Source of the DNA: Croceicoccus bisphenolivorans
GTDB lineage: Bacteria; Pseudomonadota; Alphaproteobacteria; Sphingomonadales; Sphingomonadaceae
NCBI RefSeq assembly: GCF_001634625.1
Contig: NZ_LRSE01000016.1
Location: 1-64,000, forward strand
Length of the DNA: 64,000 nucleotides
Direction: 5' to 3'
The notes beneath the pieces were generated by a model. The model did no database searches and was not told where the DNA came from. It was given only the letters and a program-made list of their open reading frames with translations. Below are positions 33,077 through 42,081 of the stretch, piece by piece (position 1 is the stretch's first letter; each line of letters opens with the position of its first letter). The position numbers and the translations under genes were made by a program.

Positions 33077-33538
33077 ATGAACAGGCAGGCGAAAGATCGA
33101 GGTGCGCACAACGACCGGATCGCGCGCGTTCTGGCCCACGCCGTCGATAGCGCCGGGCGTTCGCGCGCTGACCTTGCTGCCGAGGCCGGCATGCACCGCG
33201 AAACCCTGACCCGCCTTATTCGCGGCGAGCGGCCGATCAAGCTCGAGGATGCCGCGCGGATCCTGTCGGTTTGCGGCGTGCCCGTCCGTTCGACGCTGAT
33301 CCTCGCGCTGAGCGGAGAGGACGAACGCGCCTGTCAGTGGATGCGGCACGATGTCGGTGCGTTTCTGGAAGAGTTCCTGGTGACGCTGCCGGGTGCCCTC
33401 GAAACCACGCTGGGTGAGCGCTGCGACGAATTGCGGCCGCGCTGGGCGAAAGGGACCTCGCAGCTCGTCGCGCGCATGCTCGCCAATCATATCGACGACT
33501 TTGCTGCGCGCGATGTGACGGCGCAGCTGGCGCGATGA
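33077..33538 (+). CDS. Xre-type helix-turn-helix regulator
   Basis: 153 residues. Residues about 12-75 form a Cro/C1-type HTH (RIARVLAHAVDSAGRSRADLAAEAGMHRETLTRLIRGERPIKLEDAARILSVCG). The remaining helical region (ACQWMRHDVGAFLEEFLVTLPGAL) may dimerise. It starts 352 bases from traA on the opposite strand, so it is the natural candidate regulator of the transfer operon. A short weak hairpin with TTTT (33543-33558) follows the stop. Confidence 0.8.
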   Translation: MNRQAKDRGAHNDRIARVLAHAVDSAGRSRADLAAEAGMHRETLTRLIRGERPIKLEDAARILSVCGVPVRSTLILALSGEDERACQWMRHDVGAFLEEFLVTLPGALETTLGERCDELRPRWAKGTSQLVARMLANHIDDFAARDVTAQLAR

Positions 33539-33591
33539 CTTGGGGCTCAGCCCGTTTTGGAGGGGACCGTCTTCAAACGAGGTGAATTGTG

Positions 33592-33834
33592 ATGACGACG
33601 AACGATATTGCGAAAATTGAGGATGATGATGTGCAGGTTTCTGCCGCTCGGCCGCAGCGGTTGTTGCGGCTGCCCGAGGTCATGCACCGCGTCGGGCTCA
33701 AGCGTTCGGCGATCTACCAACGCATGAGCGAGGGGCGGTTTCCGAAGTCGCGGTCGCTTGGACCGAAGTGCGCGGTGTGGGTAGAGAGTGAGGTGGAGGA
33801 GTGGATTAAGATTGTGTCATTCAAGAATGACTAG
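33592..33834 (+). CDS. AlpA-family (phage/element) regulator
   Basis: 80 residues from the ATG at 33592 behind GAGGTGAATT; a GTG one codon earlier (33589) is also possible. RLLRLPEVMHRVGLKRSAIYQRMSEGRFPKSRSLGPKCAVWVESEVEEWI is the AlpA/MerR-like winged HTH that controls excision or transfer genes in prophages and integrative elements. It follows the Xre gene by about 50 bases. No integrase gene is nearby in this window. Confidence 0.85.
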   Translation: MTTNDIAKIEDDDVQVSAARPQRLLRLPEVMHRVGLKRSAIYQRMSEGRFPKSRSLGPKCAVWVESEVEEWIKIVSFKND

Positions 33835-34109
33835 ATTGGAGTTGTCGTCGAAATTCCAATTGACCGTAAAAAAATATGGTAATTGCTAAAGATCAGAAAT
33901 TTTTAGAGCGCCAATGGGGTTTTTGGTCATTGGATGGCATTTGACGCGGTGACTATCGTACGCAGCGCAAATCTGATGGTAACCACACTCACGCCTTCAA
34001 CCCGGGTCAGGCGATTACCGCCGCACACGCACGCCTTTCATCATGACAAAAGGCGACCCATGCTACGTGAGCTATTTGAAAGTGAAAAAAGAGTTCACTT
34101 TTCGGTCGG
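33835..34109. other. A-T rich gap between AlpA and the GH13 operon
   Basis: 275 bases with no credible gene. The stretch 33850-33930 (AAAAAAATATGG, AAATTTTTAGAG) is clearly more A-T rich than the flanks. It is the boundary between the transfer/regulator block and metabolic genes, so a former attachment or junction site is possible, but no flanking repeat is visible. Confidence 0.35.
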
Positions 34110-35843
34110 TCAGTTGAAAACGCTTCTTTCAATCGTTCCAGCCCGTTCCCCCCGTTGGATGATCGCAAATCCAAGCGGCGGAAGCTCGATACCATGCTTG
34201 GATTTCTTGGCGACGCAACCGTCCAGATCAATAAGTTCGTCACTGTCGTCAGTCGGAAACCATCGCTGATCGAGACTTACGTTGACAACGAAGGTCAGGC
34301 AGCGGGCATCATCAAAGCGATCATAGGCAATCACCGGGGCAACATCGACATCGTAGACCAGTTCATCCCCGCGACGGATCAAAGGCTCATTCCGCCGCCA
34401 CGCCATCAGTGATCGAAAAAAATTCAGGACCGAATTTTCGTCTGAGTTTTGCGCCGATACAGAGAGGCAAGAGTGCTCTGGCGGTACGGGCAGCCACGCC
34501 TTTTTGGCGGTGGTAAAGCCGGCCTTGGTCTTCGATCGGGTCCAGGGGATCGGCGTGCGCACGCCATCGCGGCCCGCGAAATCTGGCCAGAGGTTCTTAC
34601 CCCATGGGTCTTGCAAATCCTCGTACTCCAGTTCAGGTTGCGGCAGGCCCAGCTCTTCCCCCTGGAAAATAATTCCGCCTCCCAGCAGGGTCGACTGCAT
34701 GAAGAGCAGCAGCTTTGCAGCGGCCGCGCGATCGCCTTCTTCTTCGGCGAACAGCGTGAGATTGGAAACCGACCTGACGGAATCGTGGTTGGTGAAGACA
34801 TTCATCATCCAGCCCGATGCCATGAAACGCGCACGGATGCTGAGCAGTTCGCGCCAGTCGTCAAGCGATTTGGCGCCATTGATCAGATCGAAATCGTACA
34901 CTGCGTGCAGGCGCTCTCCACGCAGCGTATATTTCACCGCCATACGGCTGGAATCGACATCGGCCAGTTCGCCGATCAGTACGCGCTCGGGCTCGTATTT
35001 CCGCACTGCATCGCGCATCGCTTCCAGGATGGGGATCGCTTCGGGGACATCGCGATCGAACAAGTGCAATTGTTTGCGGAATGGATTGTTGGGACCGCCA
35101 CCGACCATGATATTCGCTTCTCCCCCGGGCGCCGAGGGATTGGGCCTGAGCCAGGGATCGCAGCATAGACACTGGATGGCATCGAGCCTGAAGCCATCCA
35201 CGCCGCGGTCCATCCAGTATTCGAACACGCCGATTATCGCCCTCAGCACCTCGGGGTTGCGCAGGTTCAATGCCGGCTGACAGGTCAGAAAGGGATGGTA
35301 GTAATATTGTGAGCGGCGCGGATCCCATTCCCAGGCCGAACCGCCGAAACTGGAAAGCCAGTTGTTGGGCGGCCCACCATCCGGCGCGCTGTCCGCCCAG
35401 ATGTACCAATCGGCTTTGGCGTTATCCTGACCTGATCGGCTTTCCAGAAACCAGGGATGCTCTTCCGAGGTGTGGCACGGCACCAGATCGATCAGCAACT
35501 TCAGATTTCTGTCATGAACCGCTCCAATCAAATCCAGGAAATCTCCCATCGATCCGAACATTGGATCGACGTTGCAAAAGTCGGTGATATCGTAGCCGAA
35601 ATCTTTTTGAGGTGAGGGATAGAAAGGCGACAGCCACAGGCCATCCACCCCCAGACTCTCAACGTAATCGAGCTTGTCCAGCACGCCCTTAAGGTCGCCG
35701 ATCCCGTCGCCGTCGCTGTCCTTGAAGCTGCGAAGATAGATTTCGTAGAACATCGCACCGCGCCACCACTCTGCATCAGCGTGGCTCGATCTCGGATCGT
35801 GCAACATCGCTTCCGCGATCAACGCTTCGCGGCCGGGCCGCAT
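34110..35843 (-). CDS. GH13-family alpha-glucosidase (first of a pair)
   Basis: 577 residues. A TIM-barrel GH13 enzyme starts at about residue 26 (WWRGAMFYEIYLRSFKDSDGDGIGDL). The nucleophile Asp is in GVDGFRLDAIQ, the acid/base Glu in VLIGELADV, and the third Asp in FTNHDSVR, so the site is intact. These enzymes cleave alpha-1,4 or 1,6 linkages or transfer glucose in the cytoplasm. No signal peptide is present. Its ATG overlaps the stop of the second GH13 gene by one base (TGATG), so it is translated after it. Confidence 0.85.
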   Translation of the reverse strand: MRPGREALIAEAMLHDPRSSHADAEWWRGAMFYEIYLRSFKDSDGDGIGDLKGVLDKLDYVESLGVDGLWLSPFYPSPQKDFGYDITDFCNVDPMFGSMGDFLDLIGAVHDRNLKLLIDLVPCHTSEEHPWFLESRSGQDNAKADWYIWADSAPDGGPPNNWLSSFGGSAWEWDPRRSQYYYHPFLTCQPALNLRNPEVLRAIIGVFEYWMDRGVDGFRLDAIQCLCCDPWLRPNPSAPGGEANIMVGGGPNNPFRKQLHLFDRDVPEAIPILEAMRDAVRKYEPERVLIGELADVDSSRMAVKYTLRGERLHAVYDFDLINGAKSLDDWRELLSIRARFMASGWMMNVFTNHDSVRSVSNLTLFAEEEGDRAAAAKLLLFMQSTLLGGGIIFQGEELGLPQPELEYEDLQDPWGKNLWPDFAGRDGVRTPIPWTRSKTKAGFTTAKKAWLPVPPEHSCLSVSAQNSDENSVLNFFRSLMAWRRNEPLIRRGDELVYDVDVAPVIAYDRFDDARCLTFVVNVSLDQRWFPTDDSDELIDLDGCVAKKSKHGIELPPLGFAIIQRGERAGTIERSVFN

Positions 35844-37456
35844 CAGCTAGCGGCTCCGAACCAGGCGCCGTGGGCGGGAAGGACAAGAACCTCGTCTTCC
35901 AATACGGCGGCAAAGCCGTGCCCATGTAGCTGTTCGCCGCAGTCAATCAAATCCAGCGAGACCGGAACGTCAGTCGCCGAAAGATTGAACAAGCAGCATA
36001 TATTTTGCCCATCGTATGTCCGGACAAAACCAAGTACGTCTTGGGGAACGTCGAGGAAGCGCATTTCACCTAGGCGAAGAGCAGGCATTTCCCGGCGCCA
36101 GTTCAAAAAACGGCGCATCCGATTAAGGGTCGATCCGGGTAAAGTTTCCTGTTGCCGCACCGATAGTCGACGATGGGGTTCGGTGACGGGTAGCCATGGT
36201 TTTGCCTCGCTAAAGCCAGCATGGGGTTTTTCTGCATCCCACGGCATCGGCGTGCGCGCACCGTCGCGACCGATGAAGGAGGGATAGAACTCTCGGCCGT
36301 AAGGATCGAGAAGATCTTCATAAGGGACATCGGCGTTCGGGAGGCCGAGTTCGGACCCCTGATACAGGCAGGTTGCGCCACGCATGCAGGTTAGGGCGAT
36401 CAGTGCGATAAGGGCTGCGTCGGGGTTTTCTTCCACGCCCAGACGTGAGACCGCACGATGAAAATCATGATTGTCCAGCGCCCAGCAAGGCCATCCATCA
36501 TCAGGGCCGAAGCGCAAGTCCGTGGCAATCTGGCGAATTGTTTCCGCGTTTAGTTCGTCGGCACCAAGCAACCAGTAGCCATAGGCGAGTTGCAGGCGAT
36601 CCGGGCCAGTATAGGCGTGATGGAGCGCCTCGCCATCGCTTTGATGCAATTCGCCAAGGAGCACACGATCGTCGTATTCGTCGGTCAGCGCCCGCAGCTT
36701 TTCAAGGAACTGCAGGTTGTCTGGTTGCGCGATGTCGTGACGATGTTCCTGCAACGAATAGGGGTTGAACATGAAGTGCGACCCTTGCGGCGCTTGCGCC
36801 GGCGGATTGTCGCTTAGCGAAGGGTCATGAAAATAAAATGCGCAGACGTCGAGGCGAAAACCGTCGACACCCATTTCAAGCCAGAACCGGCACACGTCCA
36901 GCACAGCCCGTTGCACATCCTCGCAATGATAGTTGAGATCGGGCTGTTCGCGCAGGAAATTGTGCAGATAGTATTGCCCCCGGCGCGGCTCCCATTGCCA
37001 AGACGATCCGCCGAAAACGGATAGCCAGTTGTTGGGCGGCGCACCGCCCGGTGCCGGGTCGGACCAGACGTACCAGTCCGCCTTGGCGTTGCCCCGCCCC
37101 TCCCGGCTTTCCAGAAACCACGGATGTTCACTGGAAGTATGCGACAGAACCTGATCCATCATTACTTTCAAACCGCGATCATGCGCGGCCTTCAGCAGAG
37201 ACTGGAAATCCTCCAAGCTGCCGAAAAGCGGGTCGACCGAGAGATAGTCTGAAACGTCGTAGCCGAAATCACGCATCGGCGATTTGGCGAAGGGTGAAAT
37301 CCAAATGGCATCAACACCCAGCTGCGCGATGTAATCCAGCCGCTGTTCTATCCCTCGAAGATCGCCGATCCCGTTCCCCGTGGAGTCCTGAAAACTGCGC
37401 GGATAAATGTGGTAGATGATTGCTCCCTGCCACCATTCCGCGCTTTCATCTGCCAT
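35843..37456 (-). CDS. GH13-family alpha-glucosidase (second of a pair)
   Basis: 537 residues from the ATG at 37456, which has GCGAGG just upstream. The frame reaches an ATG at 37477, but that start would leave only 12 bases after the candidate stress promoter. Catalytic residues are intact (GVDGFRLDVCAF, LLGELHQSD, LDNHDFHRA). It is about 40 percent similar by eye to the downstream GH13 gene, so they are ancient paralogues of one operon. Oligosaccharide or trehalose/glycogen-related metabolism under stress is inferred from the promoter and neighbours. Confidence 0.83.
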   Translation of the reverse strand: MADESAEWWQGAIIYHIYPRSFQDSTGNGIGDLRGIEQRLDYIAQLGVDAIWISPFAKSPMRDFGYDVSDYLSVDPLFGSLEDFQSLLKAAHDRGLKVMMDQVLSHTSSEHPWFLESREGRGNAKADWYVWSDPAPGGAPPNNWLSVFGGSSWQWEPRRGQYYLHNFLREQPDLNYHCEDVQRAVLDVCRFWLEMGVDGFRLDVCAFYFHDPSLSDNPPAQAPQGSHFMFNPYSLQEHRHDIAQPDNLQFLEKLRALTDEYDDRVLLGELHQSDGEALHHAYTGPDRLQLAYGYWLLGADELNAETIRQIATDLRFGPDDGWPCWALDNHDFHRAVSRLGVEENPDAALIALIALTCMRGATCLYQGSELGLPNADVPYEDLLDPYGREFYPSFIGRDGARTPMPWDAEKPHAGFSEAKPWLPVTEPHRRLSVRQQETLPGSTLNRMRRFLNWRREMPALRLGEMRFLDVPQDVLGFVRTYDGQNICCLFNLSATDVPVSLDLIDCGEQLHGHGFAAVLEDEVLVLPAHGAWFGAAS

Positions 37457-37489
37457 TCGTACCTCGCTTCGTTGCATGTCATGAAACCC

Positions 37490-37514
37490 AACCGGATGAG
37501 GCAGGGCGGGTTCC
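37490..37514 (-). promoter_or_regulatory. Candidate EcfG-type stress promoter of the GH13 operon
   Basis: On the minus strand GGAAC (37510-37514) is followed after 16 bases by GGTT (37490-37493). The alphaproteobacterial general stress sigma factor EcfG recognises GGAAC-N16/17-CGTT; one base differs. It lies 33 bases before the preferred start. Confidence 0.4.
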
Positions 37515-37556
37515 GCACCGAACTGGAAAACGGCGCACGAAACCTCAAAGCTTGGG

Positions 37557-38408
37557 TCAGCCGTTCACGATTACGCCGCCGTTTGGGTGCAGCACCTGAC
37601 CGCTCATGTAGCTTGCATCTTCGCAGGCGAGGAACAGGAAGGCCGGCGCCACCTCGTTGGGCTGGCCGGGCCTGCCCATTGGCGTCGATTCCCCGAAATG
37701 CTCCAGCTTTTCCTCATCCGCACCTCCGCACGGCTTCAGCGGCGTCCAGATCGGACCGGGCGCAACCGCGTTCACACGAATGCCATCACCCACGAGATTC
37801 TCGCTGAGCGATCTGGTGAATGCGGTGATTGCGCCCTTTGTCGAACTGTAATCGAGCAAGGATGCACTACCCTGATACATCGTAACGCTGGTACAATTGA
37901 TGATACTCGCACTTTCTCCGAGATGCGGACGGACTGCTTGGGTAAGAAAAAACATGCCAAAAATGTTTGTTTGAAAAGTGCGCCGCAATTGCTCTTCGGT
38001 GATATCTACTATGTCGTCGTCGGGATGCTGCTCCCCTGCATTGTTGACGAGAATGTCGATCTTGCCGAACGCTTCCAGAGTTTTGTCGACGATGGTATTG
38101 CATGCGTCTTTTGATCCAATGTCCGCCTTGATGCAGATCGCTTCGCTGCCCTCGTCCTTCACGATCGCTCTGGTCTTTTCGGCGTCGTCGTCTTCAAGAA
38201 GGTAGACGATTGCAATCTTCGCGCCTTCACGAGCGTAAAGAGCCGCCACGGCTCGGCCGATGCCACTGTCCGCTCCGGTTACGATAGCCACTTTGCCTTT
38301 TAGGCGGCCGGACCCCGGATAGCGCGGCTGCCAATCCGGTTTGGGTTCCAAGGCGCTTTCGTGGCCGGGAAGCGCGTCCTCGTGGATCATATCGATGGTT
38401 TCGGTCAT
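37557..38408 (-). CDS. SDR-family oxidoreductase (YghA-like), copy 1
   Basis: 283 residues. A short N-terminal extension with PKPDWQPRYPGSGRLKGK precedes the Rossmann fold: TGADSGIGRAVA cofactor loop, NNAGEQHPDDD, catalytic Ser in NCTSVTMYQGS, and YSSTK (Tyr/Lys). The ending YMSGQVLHPNGG is typical of YghA-type NADP(H) dehydrogenases. A close paralogue lies at 58008-58877. Aldehyde or sugar reduction is likely; the substrate is unknown. A stress promoter candidate lies upstream. Confidence 0.85.
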   Translation of the reverse strand: MTETIDMIHEDALPGHESALEPKPDWQPRYPGSGRLKGKVAIVTGADSGIGRAVAALYAREGAKIAIVYLLEDDDAEKTRAIVKDEGSEAICIKADIGSKDACNTIVDKTLEAFGKIDILVNNAGEQHPDDDIVDITEEQLRRTFQTNIFGMFFLTQAVRPHLGESASIINCTSVTMYQGSASLLDYSSTKGAITAFTRSLSENLVGDGIRVNAVAPGPIWTPLKPCGGADEEKLEHFGESTPMGRPGQPNEVAPAFLFLACEDASYMSGQVLHPNGGVIVNG

Positions 38409-38429
38409 GGCTAGCTCCTTCGAGATTAC

Positions 38430-38454
38430 AACGAAACCATCGCCTTGATGGTCC
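38430..38454 (-). promoter_or_regulatory. Candidate EcfG-type promoter of SDR copy 1
   Basis: Minus strand GGACC (38450-38454), 16 bases, CGTT (38430-38433), one mismatch from GGAAC-N16-CGTT. It lies 21 bases before the ATG, a suitable distance. Confidence 0.42.
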
Positions 38455-38584
38455 TCGCTCTACCCGAGAAACAGGTCAGCTACCCCTTGCCGCGCGACGG
38501 AATGTGAAAAAGAGGCTAGTCTGAGGCGGGAACGAGCACCCCGATTAATGTTTTCATTCCCTGAACTCGGTTGCCGAAAAAGGA

Positions 38585-39319
38585 ATGCGCTTGCCTGCCT
38601 GGATCCCTTATTGTGGAGCCGCACCTGTGCCTTCGGCATTGCTCGAACGCTGGAACCTCGATCCCGTTCTTCTGATCGCGCTAGGGTTGGCGGCTCTGGC
38701 CTTGCATATCTTTCGTACAAAAGTCAGGCTCAGCTACGCCATGTCAGGGCTCGGTTTGGTAGTGGTCCTTTACGTCAGTCCGTTTTGTGCTCTCGGTTCG
38801 GTTTTTTTCTCTGTACGGGTTATCCATGACGTCATACTGGCAGCACTGCTGGCTCCACTATCGGTGGCGGCACTCGGGCTCGACAAAGCGCGTCTGAGTG
38901 TCGGCCTTCCGACCATAACCGCAATTCACGCGCTGACCTTCTGGCTGTGGCACGCGCCCCCGGCCTATGCCGCTGCGATGAGCAACGATGCGGTGTTCTG
39001 GGCGATGCAACTGACGATCGTGGGGACCGCGACGATCTGGTGGGCGAGGGTCTTGCAGGCGGCCGCACCTGCGGCGGTGTTGTCGCTCTTGGCAACGATG
39101 GTCGCGATGGGTGCGCTGGGCGCGTTGCTGACTTTTGCCCCCAATGCCATGTACGCGCCGCACTGGCTCACCACGCAGACATGGGGATGGAGCCCGCTAG
39201 ACGATCAGCAGATGGCGGGCATCATCATGTGGGCACCCGCCAGCGCCATCTACCTGCTGGCTGCGCTTGCCTTGCTGTACCGCATGTTCGGCGACAAGGC
39301 GATCCATGAAGCTGCATAA
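38585..39319 (+). CDS. CtaG-type cytochrome c oxidase assembly membrane protein
   Basis: 244 residues, almost entirely membrane helices (about seven). Features include YVSPFCALGSVFFSVRVIHDVILAALLAPL, FWLWHAPPAYAAAMSND and PLDDQQMAGIIMWAP. This is the caa3-type CtaG family, which helps load copper or haem into caa3 oxidases, distinct from Cox11. It is the first gene of an oxidase cluster and overlaps the cytochrome b561 gene by 14 bases. The role fits the oxidase genes 1.7 kb downstream. Confidence 0.85.
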   Translation: MRLPAWIPYCGAAPVPSALLERWNLDPVLLIALGLAALALHIFRTKVRLSYAMSGLGLVVVLYVSPFCALGSVFFSVRVIHDVILAALLAPLSVAALGLDKARLSVGLPTITAIHALTFWLWHAPPAYAAAMSNDAVFWAMQLTIVGTATIWWARVLQAAAPAAVLSLLATMVAMGALGALLTFAPNAMYAPHWLTTQTWGWSPLDDQQMAGIIMWAPASAIYLLAALALLYRMFGDKAIHEAA

Positions 39320-39956
39320 CCTTATCCGGAAATGGGCGGTCAGCTACACGAATGCGGGCAAGTATTCTCCCATTGGGGTCTGGTTCCACTGGATAATGGC
39401 CGCGCTTGTCCTGTTTCAGCTCGGTCTGGGCTGGATGATGACGCGCAGGCCCGTCGGCGGCGACAAATTAGCGGCTTACGAACTGCATAGCGACATCGGT
39501 CTTTCGATCCTACTGCTTGCCATCCTCCGCTTTGGCTGGCGGCTGTTTATCCCGGATCCAATTAACGATGCCGATGCGCCTCGCTGGCAAAGCAAGGCTG
39601 CGCATCTGACCCACTACCTGTTTTACGGCCTTTTCGCCTTGCTACCGCTAAGTGGGTGGGCGATGTGGTCGGCAATCCAGCCGGTGGAACCGCTGCGTCT
39701 CGCGGGCATCGTGCCGATCCCACCCATGCCATTTCATACCCTGTCGCCGGGATGGCAGTATCGCGTTCTGGATTGGGCAGAATGGTTGCACGTTCTGGGT
39801 GTGATTGGTCTGGCCGCGCTGGTTCCGCTTCACGTCGGTGCAGCGTTAAAACATCACTTCTGGGACCGCGACGATACCGTCATTGGCATTGTTCCTGAAA
39901 TTCGAGACGATCCGCGGGCACCGGACCACCGGCAATATAATCCGACAGGGGTCTGA
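39306..39956 (+). CDS. Cytochrome b561-family membrane protein
   Basis: 216 residues from the ATG at 39306. Four membrane helices carry the haem-ligand His pattern of bacterial b561: WFHWIMAALVLFQL, ELHSDIGLSILLLAILRFGWRLF, HLTHYLFYGLFALLPLSGWAMW, and LHVLGVIGLAALVPLHVGAALKHHF. It probably passes electrons between quinone and cytochromes in this cluster. Its last 77 bases overlap a convergent cytochrome c gene. Confidence 0.85.
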   Translation: MKLHNLIRKWAVSYTNAGKYSPIGVWFHWIMAALVLFQLGLGWMMTRRPVGGDKLAAYELHSDIGLSILLLAILRFGWRLFIPDPINDADAPRWQSKAAHLTHYLFYGLFALLPLSGWAMWSAIQPVEPLRLAGIVPIPPMPFHTLSPGWQYRVLDWAEWLHVLGVIGLAALVPLHVGAALKHHFWDRDDTVIGIVPEIRDDPRAPDHRQYNPTGV

Positions 39957-40581
39957 TTTCATTTTCGCGCAAACCGGCAGCTGCCTTTTGCATCGCCCCC
40001 ATCGCATCGCCATAGCGGCGACCGTCTCGCCATCGTTGCAATTGCTCTGCGATATAACGCGCACTCTGATTCGTCAGAGACGGATTTCCGGGGCCGACGC
40101 CTTGGCCTCGCGATCCATGACAACTTGCGCACGCTTGCAAGCCGCGATCCGGGTCACCGTCCTGATAAAGCTTTGCCATGTATTCGAAACAGCTAGGCGC
40201 TGAACTCTCCCATCGCTCGGGCGGTGATCGCATCTGTGCGTAATAGTTAGCGACCGCGACTCGTTCCGCGCTGTCCAACCTGCTGGCCAGCCACGACATC
40301 TGCGGATGCCTGCGCTGACCATCGGCGTAAAAGCCCAGTTGGCGGACGATATATCCCACGTCCAGGCCAGCTATCCGCGGCGCCAGCGCGCCATCGCCGC
40401 TGCCATCCAACCCGTGACAGGTATGGCACGCGGCTTCCGGCCCGGCATCGGCACCGGATAGGGCAACCAACTCTCCCGTATCGTCAAATGGGTCGGCAAC
40501 GGGCGCGGCACCGCATGCGGCAAGGCAAGCCAATGGCCCAAACGCCACCGATCTAAGGGTCGAGCTGTAAACACTGCGCAT
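39880..40581 (-). CDS. Di-haem cytochrome c lipoprotein
   Basis: 233 residues from the ATG at 40581. A lipoprotein signal ends at ACLAAC. Two c-type haem sites, CHTCH and CASCH, with GLDGSGDGALAPRIAG and GSRGQGVGPGNPSLTNQ contexts give the cytochrome c4 pattern. It is anchored on the periplasmic side and may donate electrons to the oxidase. It runs against the rest of the cluster, overlaps the b561 gene at its 3-prime end and starts only 23 bases from the divergent cytochrome c gene. Confidence 0.82.
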   Translation of the reverse strand: MRSVYSSTLRSVAFGPLACLAACGAAPVADPFDDTGELVALSGADAGPEAACHTCHGLDGSGDGALAPRIAGLDVGYIVRQLGFYADGQRRHPQMSWLASRLDSAERVAVANYYAQMRSPPERWESSAPSCFEYMAKLYQDGDPDRGLQACASCHGSRGQGVGPGNPSLTNQSARYIAEQLQRWRDGRRYGDAMGAMQKAAAGLRENEIRPLSDYIAGGPVPADRLEFQEQCQ

Positions 40582-40604
40582 GAACCTTGGGAACGGAGAG
40601 GCGA

Positions 40605-41054
40605 ATGACCAGTTCCAGCTTGATGGCGGGTTTGCGGGATCACCCCAACGAAATCGATCGAATGGGCCGCTTTGCAGCGATGAAAAGGGTGGGTGTGGCA
40701 AGTGCGATAGTTCTGGGTCTGCTTTCCGCCTGTAAGAACCCGATCGGCTCGCGTTACGAGCCGGACGATGCCGCACAGGAACGTGGGTTGTTGGCGATTA
40801 ACGAGGCGGGGTGCGCCGCTTGTCACGAGATTCCGGGCGTCGCATGGCCCAAGGGACGGCTCGGCCCATCGCTTGATGGCTTCGACGATGTTGGGATGAT
40901 CGCCGGGCAATTGCCCAATCGCCCTGATCTGCTGGCCGTCTTTATCCGCAATGCCCCATCTGTAAAGCGCCACACTACCATGCCCGCTATGCCTGTGACG
41001 CAAAGCGAAGCGGCCGATATCGCCGCCTATCTTTACGGCCTGGACGATGATTGA
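40605..41054 (+). CDS. Mono-haem cytochrome c, probable lipoprotein
   Basis: 149 residues from the ATG at 40605, which has GGAGAGG 4 bases upstream. A later ATG at 40680 begins a clean lipoprotein signal (MKRVGVASAIVLGLLSAC) but lacks a ribosome site, so the true start is uncertain. One haem site GCAACH, with Met-rich TMPAMPV as a possible axial-ligand region near the C-terminus. It overlaps the oxidase subunit II gene by 8 bases, so it is likely part of that oxidase. Confidence 0.8.
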   Translation: MTSSSLMAGLRDHPNEIDRMGRFAAMKRVGVASAIVLGLLSACKNPIGSRYEPDDAAQERGLLAINEAGCAACHEIPGVAWPKGRLGPSLDGFDDVGMIAGQLPNRPDLLAVFIRNAPSVKRHTTMPAMPVTQSEAADIAAYLYGLDDD

Positions 41055-42081
41055 CGCGCTGTGGGGTTGGCCTCCGCCGGTCCTCGATCCGGCTGGCCCT
41101 TACGCCGACAAGGTGACGACGCTGGCCTGGGCGCTGTTCGGCATGGGCGTGGTGGTTACGGCCATTGTCTGCGCCGCGCTGTGGCTCGCGGTGCGGGGAT
41201 CGCCCCGGATGAAGGCATTAATCGGCGGAGAGCGCACGATCTGGATCGGCGGGATTGCCTTTCCGGGCGTGGTCCTGCTGGGGCTGCTCGTCTGGGGTCT
41301 TACCCTGACCGCAAGTCTTACCCAGCCGATCCGAGGCGATGAAATGCGCATCCGCATAACGGGTGAGATGTGGTGGTTTCGGGTGCAATACCTGAACGCC
41401 GACGGCGACATTGTCATGGAAGACGCCAACGAACTTCATCTACCCGTCGGGGTGCCCGTTGTGCTGGAGCTGGAAGGGGCGGACGTGATCCACAGTTTCT
41501 GGGTGCCGCATCTGTCGGGTAAGAAAGACATGATCCCGGGTCGGCGCACCTTGCTCCGAGTGCAAGCCGACCGCCCGGGCGAGTTCGGCGGTCTGTGCGC
41601 CGAATATTGCGGAAGTCAACATGCGCTGATGGGCTTTGTCGCGATCGCGCACAAAGAGTCGGATTGGCAAACGTGGTTCGACGATCGCACCACGCGGGTC
41701 GCCCGCACAGAGATGCTTGCCGAAACTGCCCCGCCTGACGCGATGCCCTATCCCGGCGATGCAGCGGCTTATCCCATGGAACTGGGAACGTTGGAAAGAT
41801 ATGATGCGCGGCGCGGCATGCGGCTGTTCATGGAGAGTGGCTGCGCAGCTTGTCACCGCATCGCCGGGACCGAGGCTAACGGACTTGCCGGTCCCGATCT
41901 TACGCATGTTGGTTCTCGCCGCTCGCTTGGCGCGGGCATCTTGCCGAACAATCGGGGCACGATGATGGGCTGGATCGGCGACAGCCAGTCGATCAAGCCG
42001 GGCAATCGCATGCCGAGCTATGACGTTCTGTCGGCAGAGGATATTGGCCACATCGCCGCGTTTCTGGAACTGCAGAAGTGA
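41047..42081 (+). CDS. ctaC: Cytochrome c oxidase subunit II with fused cytochrome c (caa3 type)
   Basis: 344 residues. Two N-terminal membrane helices (ALFGMGVVVTAIVCAALWLAV; GGIAFPGVVLLGLLVWGLTL), then the CuA cupredoxin domain with HSFWVPHLSGKKDMIPG and CAEYCGSQHALM (the CuA ligands), then a C-terminal cytochrome c domain with CAACH near 274. This is the caa3 arrangement. The stop overlaps the GTG of the next gene. Confidence 0.92.
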   Translation: MIDALWGWPPPVLDPAGPYADKVTTLAWALFGMGVVVTAIVCAALWLAVRGSPRMKALIGGERTIWIGGIAFPGVVLLGLLVWGLTLTASLTQPIRGDEMRIRITGEMWWFRVQYLNADGDIVMEDANELHLPVGVPVVLELEGADVIHSFWVPHLSGKKDMIPGRRTLLRVQADRPGEFGGLCAEYCGSQHALMGFVAIAHKESDWQTWFDDRTTRVARTEMLAETAPPDAMPYPGDAAAYPMELGTLERYDARRGMRLFMESGCAACHRIAGTEANGLAGPDLTHVGSRRSLGAGILPNNRGTMMGWIGDSQSIKPGNRMPSYDVLSAEDIGHIAAFLELQK

